Of a stretch of DNA of 64,000 nucleotides, positions 15,234-27,130 are shown one piece after another. The notes below the pieces were generated by a model, which ran no database searches, was not told the DNA's origin, and saw only the letters and a program-made list of their open reading frames with translations. This DNA comes from CAWCTD01 sp963798455 (lineage in GTDB: Bacteria; Acidobacteriota; Terriglobia; Bryobacterales; Bryobacteraceae), in assembly GCA_963798455.1 (NCBI GenBank), contig CAWCTD010000003.1, positions 2,604,001 through 2,668,000 on the forward strand, in the 5' to 3' direction. The number at the start of each line of letters is the position of its first letter. Positions within the stretch are counted from its first letter, which is position 1. The position numbers and the translations under genes are program-made.

Positions 15234-17975
15234 ATGGGAAGATTGACGCGGTTGCGATTGTTGCTGAAGGCTCTGCTGCGCCGCAGCCAGCTCGAGCGCG
15301 ACCTCGAAGACGAACTCGCCTTTCACCTCGCTCTGAAGGCAGAGAAACTCGGAGAGCGGTCCGAGGCCCGGCGGCGCTTCGGAAACGCGGCCCAAATCAA
15401 GGAGATGTGCCGGGACCTCTGGACCTTCCCCTGGCTGGAGAGTCTGTGGCGAGACCTGGTCTATGGCGCCCGCCTCCTGGCCCGCGACCGAGCGTTCACC
15501 GCAGTGGCCGTCCTGTCGCTGGCACTGGCCATCGGCGCCAATACCGCTATCTTCACCTTGGTGAATGCCGTGGTGCTGGAGAAGCTGCCGGTCCCCGAGC
15601 CGGAGCAGCTGGTAGTTGCCAATTGGTCTTACGGTGGCGGCCGCATCAACATCAACATGACCAACGCCCGCTCCAGCCGGGACCCTAAGAGCGGCCTCCA
15701 GTTGAGGAACGTCTTCACCTACGGCAGCTTTGAGCGCTTCCAAACGCAGGCCCGGCAGTTTTCAGGGCTCTTCGCCTTCACCAGCTTGAATCGCGCCGCC
15801 TTGAGCCTCCAAGGGCGGACGGACCTCGTCAAGGGAATGCTTGTTTCCGGCGGATATTACGGGGGGCTCGGCGTGCAGCCTTTCGCCGGGCGTCTGCTGG
15901 ACCAGAGTGATAACCAGCCGGATGCGGAACCGGCCGCCGTCATCAGCTACCAGCTCTGGCGTGACCGGTTCGGCCGCGAGCCGCGGGCGATCGGCGCAAA
16001 GGCCGCGGTGAACGGAGTGCCGGTCACGATTATCGGCGTGACACGGCCCGAGTTCTATGGTGTGTCTCCCGGCGGGTTCATGCCCTCGCCGGACATTACC
16101 ATGACGCTGGCCATGACTCCGCGGGTGGACTCTCGACTGGTGGGTGAGAGCCGATCGGCATTCAACGAATCCAGAATGTGGTGGTTGAACGTCATGGGCC
16201 GGCTTCGACCGGGGGTCCAGGCGCGCTCCGCCGAGACCGAGCTGAAGGCGCTGTTTTCGCAGTCTCTCGATCTTTCCGACCTGCATCCCTCGAACGGGAA
16301 CTTACCGGTGCTGCATCTGTTGCCGGGAGACCAGGGGTTGGATGCCGTTCGCGCTATGTACTCCGAACCGCTTTGGACGCTGTGGGCGGTGGCCGGCGCC
16401 GTCCTTTTGATCGCTTGCGCCAATGTAGCCACGCTGTTGGTGGCGCGCGGCTCGGCACGCCGGGCCGAAATGACCATTCGTCTCGCCATGGGCGCGGGCC
16501 GCGGGCGGATCTGCCGGCAGCTCGTCACCGAAGGGCTTCTTCTGAGTACCGCCGCCGGCCTTCTCGGAGTTCTGTTCTCCATTTGGGGAAGCCGCGCGCT
16601 GTTGGGGTGGGCCGCGGCCTCCACCGAAACCCTACGCTTGCCGGTCGGACTTTCCGCGCGGGTTCTCGCGTTCGCGGCGGGCTTGACCGTGGTCGTAGGC
16701 GTGCTTTTCAGTCTCGCCCCGGCGCTGACAATCAGCCGCGTGGATCTCGCGCCGGCGCTAAAGGAAGGCACGGGGGGCGCGGCCCGCCAGTGGCGCTCAG
16801 GGCGGTTGGGGCAGGGACTGATCGCGCTCCAGGTGGCCCTGTCGCTGATGCTGGTCGTCGGCGCCGGACTTTTTCTCCGAACCCTTGAGAACCTCAGGAA
16901 CGTGGACCTGGGACTGCGCGCGCAGGGGCTCCTCATATTCGGGCTCGACCCCACCATGAACCGCTACGACGACGAGCGGCTTCGGAGTTTCTATCGGGAC
17001 CTGCTCGACCGGCTCAACAGCATGCCTGGAGTGGTCTCGGCGACCGCGTCAAACAACCGGCTCTTCACCGGCTTCATCAGCAGCGGCCCGATGCGTGTAC
17101 CGGGCGCGACCTGGCTGCCCGAGAGCGGCGTCCAAGCCTGGGTCAACAACGTGGGCCCGCGGTTCTTCGAGACCATGGGAATCCCGGTGATTCTCGGGCG
17201 CGCTCCGACCGAGCGGGACACGGCTAGCGCGCCGCATGTCGCCTTTCTCAGCCAGGCTATGGCCCGGCGGGCGTTTCCGGAGGGCTCGCCCCTCGGCAGG
17301 ACCATCAGCTTGTTCTTTCCGAATTCCCGCTACGTCGTCGCCGGCGTGGTGGCTGACGCCCACTATGAGAGGGTGAAAGGCGAACCGCCCCTCACGGTTT
17401 ACGTACCGTACGAGCAGCCGGCGTGGTCCCGCCTGGGGAGTCTGCATTTCGCCGTGCGGACCCGAGGCAAGCCGGAGGCGTTTGTCGGCGCCGTTCGTTC
17501 CTTGGTCCGCGATCTGGATCCGAACCTGCCGCTGATCAACGTGCAGACGCAGGAGGCCGTCATTGACGACGCGCTCCGTCGCGAGCGGCTGTTCGCGAAC
17601 CTCTCGACGGCCTTCGGAGCGATGGCGCTGCTGCTCGCCGCGATTGGCATCTACGGCGTGGTGGCGTACTCGGTGGCGAGGCGCACCGCCGAGATCGGCG
17701 TCCGAATGGCGCTGGGCGCGCGGCAGGGCAACATCGTCAGCCTGGTTCTGCGGCGCACCGTGCTTCTGGTCGCCGTTGGCGCAGCGCTGGGAACCGCGGG
17801 GGCGCTCGCCGCGACGAAGCTCGTCTCCTCCATGCTGTACAACGTCAAGCCGCGAGACCCGGCCACTTTTGCCGGCAGTGCGGCCCTACTGATTCTGACG
17901 GCGCTCGCGGCGGGCTATCTGCCCGCCCGCCGGGCGGCGCGGATCGACCCTATGAAGGCTTTACGCTGCGAGTAA
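15234..17975 (+). CDS. ADOP-family ABC-type permease (MacB/FtsX-like)
   Basis: 913 residues, the acidobacterial duplicated orphan permease type. Order: a cytosolic prefix domain (residues 15-75, LERDLEDELAFHL), a transmembrane helix (FTAVAVLSLALAIGANTAIFTLV), a MacB-type periplasmic core, a first FtsX block (LLIACANVATLLVARG, RRAEMTIRLAMGAGRGRI), a second periplasmic core, and a second FtsX block (RRTAEIGVRMALGARQGNIV) ending DPMKALRCE. No ATPase gene adjoins it, as expected for this orphan class. A TAATAT at 15213-15218 lies 15 bases before the ATG, suggesting a very short leader. A PadR regulator follows after 5 bases. Confidence 0.93.
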   Translation: MGRLTRLRLLLKALLRRSQLERDLEDELAFHLALKAEKLGERSEARRRFGNAAQIKEMCRDLWTFPWLESLWRDLVYGARLLARDRAFTAVAVLSLALAIGANTAIFTLVNAVVLEKLPVPEPEQLVVANWSYGGGRININMTNARSSRDPKSGLQLRNVFTYGSFERFQTQARQFSGLFAFTSLNRAALSLQGRTDLVKGMLVSGGYYGGLGVQPFAGRLLDQSDNQPDAEPAAVISYQLWRDRFGREPRAIGAKAAVNGVPVTIIGVTRPEFYGVSPGGFMPSPDITMTLAMTPRVDSRLVGESRSAFNESRMWWLNVMGRLRPGVQARSAETELKALFSQSLDLSDLHPSNGNLPVLHLLPGDQGLDAVRAMYSEPLWTLWAVAGAVLLIACANVATLLVARGSARRAEMTIRLAMGAGRGRICRQLVTEGLLLSTAAGLLGVLFSIWGSRALLGWAAASTETLRLPVGLSARVLAFAAGLTVVVGVLFSLAPALTISRVDLAPALKEGTGGAARQWRSGRLGQGLIALQVALSLMLVVGAGLFLRTLENLRNVDLGLRAQGLLIFGLDPTMNRYDDERLRSFYRDLLDRLNSMPGVVSATASNNRLFTGFISSGPMRVPGATWLPESGVQAWVNNVGPRFFETMGIPVILGRAPTERDTASAPHVAFLSQAMARRAFPEGSPLGRTISLFFPNSRYVVAGVVADAHYERVKGEPPLTVYVPYEQPAWSRLGSLHFAVRTRGKPEAFVGAVRSLVRDLDPNLPLINVQTQEAVIDDALRRERLFANLSTAFGAMALLLAAIGIYGVVAYSVARRTAEIGVRMALGARQGNIVSLVLRRTVLLVAVGAALGTAGALAATKLVSSMLYNVKPRDPATFAGSAALLILTALAAGYLPARRAARIDPMKALRCE

Positions 17976-17980
17976 CATCC

Positions 17981-18316
17981 ATGCCAAGAAACGACGACGA
18001 GGCCAGCCTGCTCCAGGGCACTCTGGACATGCTGATTCTCAAGACGCTCACGCGCGGCGCGATGCACGGCTACGCGATCACCGAGTTCATTCATGAAACC
18101 TCCGAGAACCTGCTCCGTGTGGAAGAGGGCGCGCTCTACCCCGCCCTGCACCGGCTGGAATTGCGCGGCTGGCTTGCCTCCGAGTGGGGCTTGTCGGAGA
18201 ACAACCGGCGCGCCAAGTACTACCGGCTGACCCCGGCGGGACGCAAGCAGCTCGCGGCCGAGTCGGCAACGTGGCACCGGCTCAGCGGCGCCGTCATGCA
18301 CGTCATGGAGGCGTGA
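17981..18316 (+). CDS. PadR-family transcriptional regulator (acidobacterial type)
   Basis: 111 residues. A winged-helix domain fills the protein: LLQGTLDMLILKTLTRGAMHGYAI, the wing region EEGALYPALHRLELRGWL and the KYYRLTPAGRKQL strand typical of PadR, then a short dimerisation helix. In Acidobacteriota a short PadR gene of this subtype usually accompanies an ADOP permease and probably regulates it. Here it follows the permease rather than preceding it, with only a 5-base gap, so the two are likely co-transcribed. The ligand is unknown. Its stop overlaps a GTG in the frame of selD. Confidence 0.9.
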   Translation: MPRNDDEASLLQGTLDMLILKTLTRGAMHGYAITEFIHETSENLLRVEEGALYPALHRLELRGWLASEWGLSENNRRAKYYRLTPAGRKQLAAESATWHRLSGAVMHVMEA

Positions 18317-18342
18317 CTCCGGGACGGGCTACACTGGTCTTG

Positions 18343-19362
18343 GTGTCCAAGAAGCTGACGGCCCACGTGAAGGCCGCGGGTTGAGCGTCCAAGCTAAGTC
18401 CAAAGGTTTTGGACCAGGTGCTGTCCCGCCTCCCTAGGGTGGCCAACGAGAACGTTCTGGTAGGCTTTGACACGGCCGACGACGCCGGCGTCTACAAGCT
18501 CACGCCGGAGTGTGCCTTGGTGCAGACGGTCGATTTTTTCACGCCCATCGTGGACGACCCGTACACCTTCGGCGCCATCGCCGCCGCCAATGCACTCAGC
18601 GATGTCTACGCCATGGGCGGGAAACCCGTCTCCTCTCTGTCCATCGTGGCGTATCCGGGGAAGGGGGACCTCGACGACCTGGAGGCGATCCTGAGAGGCG
18701 GCGCCGAGAAGATGAGTGAGGCGGACTGCGTGATCCTCGGCGGCCACAGCATCTCGGACGAAGAGATCAAGTTCGGGTACGCCGTGACGGGCATCGTCCA
18801 CCCGGAGCGCGTCATGACCAACGCGGGCGCCCTGGCGGGCGACGTCCTCATGCTCACCAAGCGGATCGGAACAGGCGTGATCTCTACCGCGTTGAAACAA
18901 GGGTTCGCTCGCGACGAGGACGTGCGCGCTTCCATCGATTCCATGCTCACCCTCAACCGCTGCGCCGCCGAGGCCATGGCGCAGGTCGAGACACACGGCT
19001 GCACGGATGTGACCGGATTCGGGTTGATCGGGCACGCCCGCGAAATGGCCATGGCCAGCGGGGTGACGCTCGAGATCGAGGCGGGCCGCCTCCGCTTCCT
19101 GCCCGGCGCCATCGAGTACGCAAAGCAAAACGCCGTGCCGGGCGGTCTGATAAACAATCGTGAGTTCGCCAGTTGCGCCGTGGAGAAACTGGCGGACCTC
19201 CCCGGGGGAATCGAGACCCTGCTCTACGACCCGCAAACCTCGGGCGGCCTGTTGATATCGATGCCCGAAGCCGGCGCCGCGCGGTTCGAGCAGGCGTGCC
19301 CAGGCGCCTACCGCATCGGCCGCGTTCTCGCGCGCCAGGAGAAGCCCATCAGACTCGTATGA
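18343..19362 (+). CDS. selD: Selenide, water dikinase, selenocysteine-containing
   Basis: Makes selenophosphate from selenide and ATP for selenocysteine (and selenouridine) synthesis. The longest TGA-free frame begins at 18409 and lacks the N-terminus. Extending the frame gives MSKKLTAHVKAAG, then TGA (18382-18384), then ASKLSPKVLDQVL. This aligns with E. coli SelD GAGCGCKISPKVLETIL, so the TGA sits exactly at the active-site Cys17 position and encodes selenocysteine. With it the protein has 339 residues, the usual length. Other family motifs: VGFDTADDAGV, VQTVDFFTPIVDDP, ALSDVYAMGG, GGHSISD, TDVTGFGLIGHA and DPQTSGGLL. GTG 18343 is preferred; TTG 18340 is possible. The stop overlaps the pyrF start (ATGA). 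Confidence 0.92.
18398..18414 (+). promoter_or_regulatory. selD: SECIS-like hairpin for selenocysteine insertion in selD
   Basis: A perfect 7-base-pair stem, GTCCAAA (18398-18404) with TTTGGAC (18408-18414), closes a GGT loop. It begins 13 bases after the in-frame TGA. Bacterial SECIS elements are hairpins just downstream of the UGA with a conserved G-U in the apical loop about 20 bases from it; in E. coli fdhF the loop is also GGU. The loop GU here lies about 22 bases after the TGA, within the accepted range. This supports SelB-dependent decoding. No selA, selB or tRNA-Sec gene is in the window. Confidence 0.72.
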
Positions 19363-20050
19363 ACCCGATCATCATCGCTCTGGACGTCGAATCCGCCGGC
19401 GCGGCCGGCCAGTTGGTGGCCCGCCTCGGCGACAGCGTGTCGTTCTATAAGGTCGGCATGGAACTCTATGCCGCGGCCGGCATGGAGTTCGTCCGGCAAC
19501 TCGTCGCGGAAGGCAAACAGGTCTTTCTCGACATGAAGTTCTATGACATCGGCGAGACGGTGAAGCGCGCCGTCGCGCAGGTCGCCAAGACCGGCGTGAG
19601 CTTCCTGACCGTGCATGGAAGCGGGGCGGTGATGCGCGCCGCCGTCGAGGGCCGGGGCGACTCCCAGCTCAAGCTGCTCGCCGTGACGGTGCTGACCAGC
19701 TTCGATGAGTCCGACCTGGCCGACCTCGGCTACCCCTGTTCGGTCAAGGACCTGATCGCGCTCCGCGTGCGGAAGGCGGTGGAGGCGGGTATCGACGGTT
19801 TGGTGTGCTCGCCGCTGGAAGTGGCCGAGGTCCGGCGCATCGCCGGCCCGCAGGCTATCCTCGTGACTCCCGGCGTCCGCTCGGCGGGCGCGGGCAAGGG
19901 CGATCAGAAGCGCGTGGCCACTCCCGCCGAGGCCATCCGCAGCGGAGCGAACTACCTGGTGATCGGGCGGCAGGTTACCCGCGCGGACGACCCCCAGGCG
20001 GAGGTCCGGAGAATCTGCGATGAGATCCGCCCGCATGTCACAATGAATCT

Positions 20051-20054
<4 letters not shown>
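19359..20054 (+). CDS. pyrF: Orotidine 5'-phosphate decarboxylase
   Basis: 231 residues; decarboxylates OMP to UMP, the last step of de novo pyrimidine synthesis. Start at the ATG overlapping the selD stop, which gives the canonical N-terminus NPIIIALDVESA. Catalytic motif FLDMKFYDIGETVKRAV (the D-x-K-x-x-D tetrad), substrate loop VTVLTSFDESDL, and phosphate-binding C-terminal segments LVTPGVR and YLVIGRQVTRADDP are all intact. Second gene of the overlapping selD-pyrF-alaS-ypdA run; its stop overlaps the alaS GTG by four bases. Confidence 0.96.
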
Positions 20055-22689
<2,635 letters not shown>

Positions 22690-22693
<4 letters not shown>

Positions 22694-23664
22694 GCGAATT
22701 CGACGTCGTGGTAGTGGGCGCGGGGCCCACGGGACTGGCTTGCGGGATCGAGTTGCGGAGGCGGGGGCTGAAAGCCGTCCTAATCGAAAAGGGCTGCGTG
22801 GTCAACTCGCTGTACAACTACCCCACCAACATGGTGTTCTTCACCACACCAGAGCTGATGGAGATCGGCGGCATGCCAATGACCTCCTGTGGGGAGAAAC
22901 CCACGCGCACGGAGGCCCTGAAGTACTACGCCCGTGTGGCGGACCTTTACAAGCTGGACATCCGGCAGTATCAGCTTGTGGAGCGCGTGGACGGCGACGA
23001 CGGGGCCTTCGTGACTCATTCGAGGGACCGCGCGGCTCAGCCGCACGCCTACACTTCCCGCAAGGTTGTGCTGGCGACCGGCTACTACGATCGGCCCAAC
23101 CGGCTTAACGTGCCGGGGGAGGACCTGGACAAGGTCCTTCACTACTACAAGGAAGCGCATCCTTACTATAACCAGGACGTCGCCGTGATCGGCGGCAAGA
23201 ATTCGGCGGCCATCGCCGCGCTGGAGCTGCTCTGGGCCGGCGCCCGTGTCAGGCTCATTCACCGGCGAGGGGGCCTGTCGAATGAGGTGAAGTACTGGAT
23301 CCGGCCCAACCTCGAGAACCGCATCAAGGCCGGTGAAATCAAGGCTCATTTCCTATCCCGCCTGGTGGAGATCACACCCGACTCCATCCTGATCGAAACC
23401 CCAGACGGTGATCTGACGTTGAAGAACGACTTCGTGTTCGCCTTGATCGGCTACCACCCGGATCTTGAGTTCCTCGCCGCTCACGGGATCTCCTTCGATT
23501 CGGAAACAGGCCGGCCCTACACGGATCGCGTGACACTCGAGAGCGCGCGCTCGGGGATGCACCTGGCTGGGGTGCTCGTGGCCGGCATGCACACCAACGA
23601 GATCTTCATCGAAAACGGCCGCTTCCACGGCGCCAAAATCGCCGAGGCGATCGCGGGATCGTAG
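22690..23664 (+). CDS. ypdA: YpdA-family FAD-dependent disulfide reductase-like protein
   Basis: 324 residues. N-terminal FAD-binding GxGxxG motif VVVVGAGPTGLACGIELRRRG, the YpdA-typical VVNSLYNYPTNMVFFTTPE segment, a second dinucleotide-binding motif VAVIGGKNSAAIAALELLWAG for NADPH, and the C-terminal FAD contact segment FALIGYHPDLEFL. YpdA is the bacillithiol disulfide reductase of Firmicutes; homologues without the classical CxxC occur in Acidobacteriota and Bacteroidota. Whether this organism makes bacillithiol is not shown in the window. It is coupled to alaS by a GTGA overlap and ends 3 bases before a convergent gene. Confidence 0.87.
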
Positions 23665-23667
23665 CCG

Positions 23668-25335
23668 TTACGGAACCACGGACACGGTCACGTGCGACGG
23701 ATGTTTCGGATCGTGGTAAACAGTCTGTGCGGCCGTGCGGAGTTTGGTCTCGTCGGCGACCGGCTTTCCAGTGTTGGGATTGCGGTCGTAGTGCGGGAAG
23801 TTGCTGCTTGAAACCTCCAGGCGAAGGCGATGACCGGCTCGGAAGACGTTGCCCGTCACGCCGGCGTCAATCGTAATCCGGTAGACCTCGCCCGGCCTGG
23901 CCGGCTTCGGGCGCTCGACAGATTCCCGGTAACGCAGCCTGAGAATCCCATCAGTAAGATTGACAGCACGGCCGTCAGGGTACATATCCACCAGCTTGGC
24001 GGTGAAGTCGGTGTCCGGGGCGGTCGTGGACACGTACAGTATCACCTTGACTGTCCCCAAGACCGGCACATTGCGGCCGAGAACAGCACTGGTGAAAAGA
24101 AGCACGTCGGCGCGTTTCTCCACCGGCCGCTGATCCATGGGGCCCCAAGGGAAGATCTTCGCGTCGCAGCAGACGGCTCCGCCCATGGTAGGAACCGGCT
24201 TGCGGGGGTCATATACGAACCGGTCTGGCTTGCCCCCGGAGGGTACCGTCTCGCTGAGCCGGCCGCCGGCGGCCAGATACCATGGCACTTGGCGGGCGCC
24301 CTCCGGAGGCCACGACTGCTCATCTCTCCAGCGATTGACACCCATCAGAAAGACCCGTTCCGGCGGGACGGTCCTGGGCGGTTCCCGCGGCTTCAGCCAG
24401 CGATCGAACCATTCCAGTTGAAGGCGGCGGATGGGGAGATCCGCGTCCGGCCCGAAATCAAAACCAGGAAAGCGCGAGGAAGTGTTGTGGGCCCAGGGGC
24501 CAATCACGATGTGCGCTTCGCGAGCCATCGCCCGCAGCCGCACGAACGCATCGAGGTCGTTCTCCACGAACGGGTCGTACCAGCCGCCGAACGCCAGCAC
24601 CGGAACACGCACCTTGTCCAACTGCTCGCGCGTGCTGATGGACCTCCAGAAGGAATCGTAGGACGGGTGATCCAGAGCCTCTTGGAACATGTCGATCGCG
24701 TGCCCGGTGGCGGCGCGATCGGCGGTCCGCAATGGGAGATGAAGAATGTACTTCTGGAAATCCGGAGGCGAGAAGCCTGGCGCGCGCAGGTTCTCGGCCA
24801 GCCAAATCAAGCGATGCCCCAGCTTCAAGGCTCCGCCCTTGGAATAGAACCGATCCTCGTAGTCATCGCAACCCGAGACCGCCGGGGAGATGGCCTTCAG
24901 GTACGGGTTGTTGGAGATGGCCGCCTTCCATTGCACGATTCCGAGGTAGGAACCACCCACCATGGCCACCTTGCCGTCCGACCAGTGCTGCGAGGCGATC
25001 CAGTCCAGCGTGTCGTGCCCGTCGGCCACCTCCTGCTCCAGCGGGCGGAACACCCCCTCGGAGTCGCCACGGCCGCGCACGTCCTGGACGACCATAGCGT
25101 AGCCGTGGTTCAGAAACAGGCGATACGTGCCGCTCAAAGCCTTGCCTTTTCCGTACGGCGTCCGAACCAGGATAGCCGGCACGCGGCCTGCCTCCGCGGG
25201 GCGGAAAACGTTGGTCGAGAGCTTCACCCCGTCGCGCATCTCCACACGCACCTGAAGTTCCTGCTCCAGGCCCTGCGGCCAGGCAGCCAGGGCCAGCGCA
25301 AACGAAATGAACAGCTTCAGTTGCGGCAGGCGCAC
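23668..25335 (-). CDS. Exported CocE/NonD-family hydrolase (X-Pro dipeptidyl-peptidase-like)
   Basis: 555 residues from the GTG at 25335, which yields a signal peptide (LKLFISFALALAAWPQG); the frame is open further upstream but that part overlaps the glycosyltransferase gene. Family features: VEMRDGVKLSTNVFRP at the start of the alpha/beta-hydrolase domain, VVQDVRGRGDSEG, nucleophile elbow MVGGSYLGIVQWKAA, acid region GGWYDPFVENDLDAF and catalytic histidine IGPWAHNTSS, then a beta-jellyroll C-terminal domain (GHRLRLEVSSSNFPHYDRN). Members cleave acyl-proline peptides, esters or beta-lactams; the natural substrate is unknown, and the signal suggests the periplasm. Overlaps the upstream gene by 19 bases. 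Confidence 0.88.
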   Translation of the reverse strand: MRLPQLKLFISFALALAAWPQGLEQELQVRVEMRDGVKLSTNVFRPAEAGRVPAILVRTPYGKGKALSGTYRLFLNHGYAMVVQDVRGRGDSEGVFRPLEQEVADGHDTLDWIASQHWSDGKVAMVGGSYLGIVQWKAAISNNPYLKAISPAVSGCDDYEDRFYSKGGALKLGHRLIWLAENLRAPGFSPPDFQKYILHLPLRTADRAATGHAIDMFQEALDHPSYDSFWRSISTREQLDKVRVPVLAFGGWYDPFVENDLDAFVRLRAMAREAHIVIGPWAHNTSSRFPGFDFGPDADLPIRRLQLEWFDRWLKPREPPRTVPPERVFLMGVNRWRDEQSWPPEGARQVPWYLAAGGRLSETVPSGGKPDRFVYDPRKPVPTMGGAVCCDAKIFPWGPMDQRPVEKRADVLLFTSAVLGRNVPVLGTVKVILYVSTTAPDTDFTAKLVDMYPDGRAVNLTDGILRLRYRESVERPKPARPGEVYRITIDAGVTGNVFRAGHRLRLEVSSSNFPHYDRNPNTGKPVADETKLRTAAQTVYHDPKHPSHVTVSVVP

Positions 25336-26417
25336 AGGACTTCCCAATAGGACCCAGCCACCGCTTCCAAGGAGTGACACTCCCGAATATGTGCCGCCGC
25401 CAGGCGGCCGATCTCGCCGTCGAGGCCGCCTGAGCGGGCTAGCAACATCATATACTGCACCAGTTCGTCCTTCTCGGCAACCGCGTGGTCCACGCGCAGG
25501 CAGGAACCGGCAGGAAAGCGAGACACTTCCTCGCTTTCGGTGACAACGACCGGTTTCCCCATGCCCATCAGACCGATCGTGATCCCTGAAGTCTCTCCCG
25601 CCGCCGGGTAGCGCAAGTTTATGCAAGCGTCCGAGGCGGCTGCCAGGCGCCAAAAATCCCGGTCGCTCCTCGCGCCGATGAAACGGATGTCCGGCCTGTT
25701 CATGAATGGGCCAACCGCCCTTGCCAGGTCGGACGAAATGAATTCTCCCGCCAAGACGAGCACCGCGTCCACAGCTTGCCGCCGTACCTCATCAAAAGCT
25801 TTCAGTACGACCGGCAAGCGCTTGGATTCCCTTAGGTATCCGAGCACACAGAAAACGAAGCTGCCGGGGCTGATGCCCAGCGCTTTGCGCAACTCTTCGA
25901 GGTCGGCCGCGGGCGCAGGCAGGGGAACGGCAAACAGGTGCGGAATCTCGTGCACGCGGGCTTGGGGAGCATGATGCAGAACCATCCGGGCAGCGGCCGG
26001 GTTATGCACGACCACCGCCCGCGACGCCTCCCCGATCCGCCGCAGCATGGAATAGCGGAAGTAGCGCTCGTCCGTCCCCGAGTTTGCGCGCGACGCCCAA
26101 AGCGCCTCCGCCAACCCGGGGTCCCATTCGCCGTAATTGAAAACGAACTCCTCCACGTAGTGCCTGTGATCCAGACATCCCAAAAAGAAATGGTGCAGCA
26201 CCGCGTCGTGCAACACGATCACGCCCGGCTGCGCGAGCGCGCGCCGGTAAATTTCGCGATGGATCGGGTTGTTGCCCAGGTGATAAAGCTGAACGTCGGC
26301 GGATCGCGAGCCCACTTCAATCCTGCCGTAACGTCGCAGTGCCCCGAGCAGAGCCGCAGCGTAATCCGCCACTCCGCTCCGGGCGGGGGGCAGCGGGGAA
26401 TGGAAGCCGACGGTCAA
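25317..26417 (-). CDS. GT4-family glycosyltransferase
   Basis: 366 residues from a TTG at 26417 that overlaps the stop of the YggS-type gene (TTGA); this gives MTVGFHSPLPPARSGVADYAAALL, the standard N-terminus of GT4 enzymes with the acceptor-side SGVADY loop. The C-terminal half shows FVFCVLGYLRESKRLPVVLKAF, then FIGARSDRDFWRLAAASDACINLRYP and the donor-binding GETSGITIGLMGMGKPVVVTESEE with its conserved glutamate. It is a retaining nucleotide-sugar transferase. The neighbours (a PLP homeostasis protein and a hydrolase) do not reveal the acceptor. Confidence 0.85.
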   Translation of the reverse strand: MTVGFHSPLPPARSGVADYAAALLGALRRYGRIEVGSRSADVQLYHLGNNPIHREIYRRALAQPGVIVLHDAVLHHFFLGCLDHRHYVEEFVFNYGEWDPGLAEALWASRANSGTDERYFRYSMLRRIGEASRAVVVHNPAAARMVLHHAPQARVHEIPHLFAVPLPAPAADLEELRKALGISPGSFVFCVLGYLRESKRLPVVLKAFDEVRRQAVDAVLVLAGEFISSDLARAVGPFMNRPDIRFIGARSDRDFWRLAAASDACINLRYPAAGETSGITIGLMGMGKPVVVTESEEVSRFPAGSCLRVDHAVAEKDELVQYMMLLARSGGLDGEIGRLAAAHIRECHSLEAVAGSYWEVLCACRN

Positions 26418-27073
26418 GCTCTTCGCCTCGATCCGAACAAGGCCGTGCCGATGCGCACGTGAGTGGCGCCTTCCTCGATAGCCACCTCGAAATCCTGTGA
26501 CATTCCCATGGAGAGGCACCCGAGGCCGCTTTCTTCGCCCAGCCGCCTGAGCCGTTGGAAGTAAGGGCGGGATTGCTCCGGCTCGTCGGACCACGGAGGC
26601 ATGGTCATCAGACCGGTGAGGCGCAGGTTGGGGCAGGCACGCACGGCTTCGACCAGGGATGGCAACCGCTCGGGCTCCACGCCGCTCTTGGCCTGCTCAA
26701 GGCCGAGCCTGACTTCAAGCATTACCTCTATAGACGTTCCTAATTCATTGATTCTATGCGCTATTCTTTCTGTATCGATAGTCTCGATCACCTGAAACAA
26801 CTCGATAGCCCGGCGGGCCTTGTTCGACTGTAAATGGCCCACGAAATGGAACTGCGCTTCGACCAAGTCCGCCACCTCAGGCGCCTTGGCCTCGAACTCC
26901 TGGACGTAGTTTTCGCCGAAGTGCCGGATTCCAAGCGTGTAGGCCTCTCGAATGACGGAGAACGGAAAGACCTTGGTGATCGCGACGAGGGTAATATCTT
27001 CGCGCCGGCGCCCGGCGCGCGCGGCCGCCCTGCCGATGCGTTCTTCCAGTTCGCTCAGTCTCTCCCTCAACAC
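26414..27073 (-). CDS. YggS/PROSC-family PLP-binding protein
   Basis: 219 residues from a GTG at 27073. The family (COG0325) fold-type III barrel binds pyridoxal 5'-phosphate without known catalysis and buffers PLP and amino/keto-acid pools. Seen: ITLVAITKVFPFSVIREAY with the PLP lysine, HFGENYVQEFEAKAPEV, FHFVGHLQSNKARRAIELF, LTGLMTMPPW and GMSQDFEVAIEEGATHVRIGTALFG, all standard. The frame stays open far upstream, but this start fits the family length, and a TATAGT -10 element lies 7 bases upstream, implying a leaderless or near-leaderless message. First gene of a three-gene overlapping run. Confidence 0.92.
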   Translation of the reverse strand: MLRERLSELEERIGRAAARAGRRREDITLVAITKVFPFSVIREAYTLGIRHFGENYVQEFEAKAPEVADLVEAQFHFVGHLQSNKARRAIELFQVIETIDTERIAHRINELGTSIEVMLEVRLGLEQAKSGVEPERLPSLVEAVRACPNLRLTGLMTMPPWSDEPEQSRPYFQRLRRLGEESGLGCLSMGMSQDFEVAIEEGATHVRIGTALFGSRRRA

Positions 27074-27079
27074 TCCGAC

Positions 27080-27085
27080 ACTATA
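27080..27085 (-). promoter_or_regulatory. -10 element of the YggS operon, near-leaderless
   Basis: On the minus strand TATAGT ends 7 bases before the GTG at 27073, so transcription would start at or next to the initiation codon. No convincing -35 hexamer is seen at 16-18 bases. A TAGAAT on the plus strand at 27107-27112 could serve the divergent ferredoxin gene. Confidence 0.4.
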
Positions 27086-27130
27086 ACAAGATGGGCGGGT
27101 CTGGTGTAGAATCAGCCGAGAGGATGTGCC

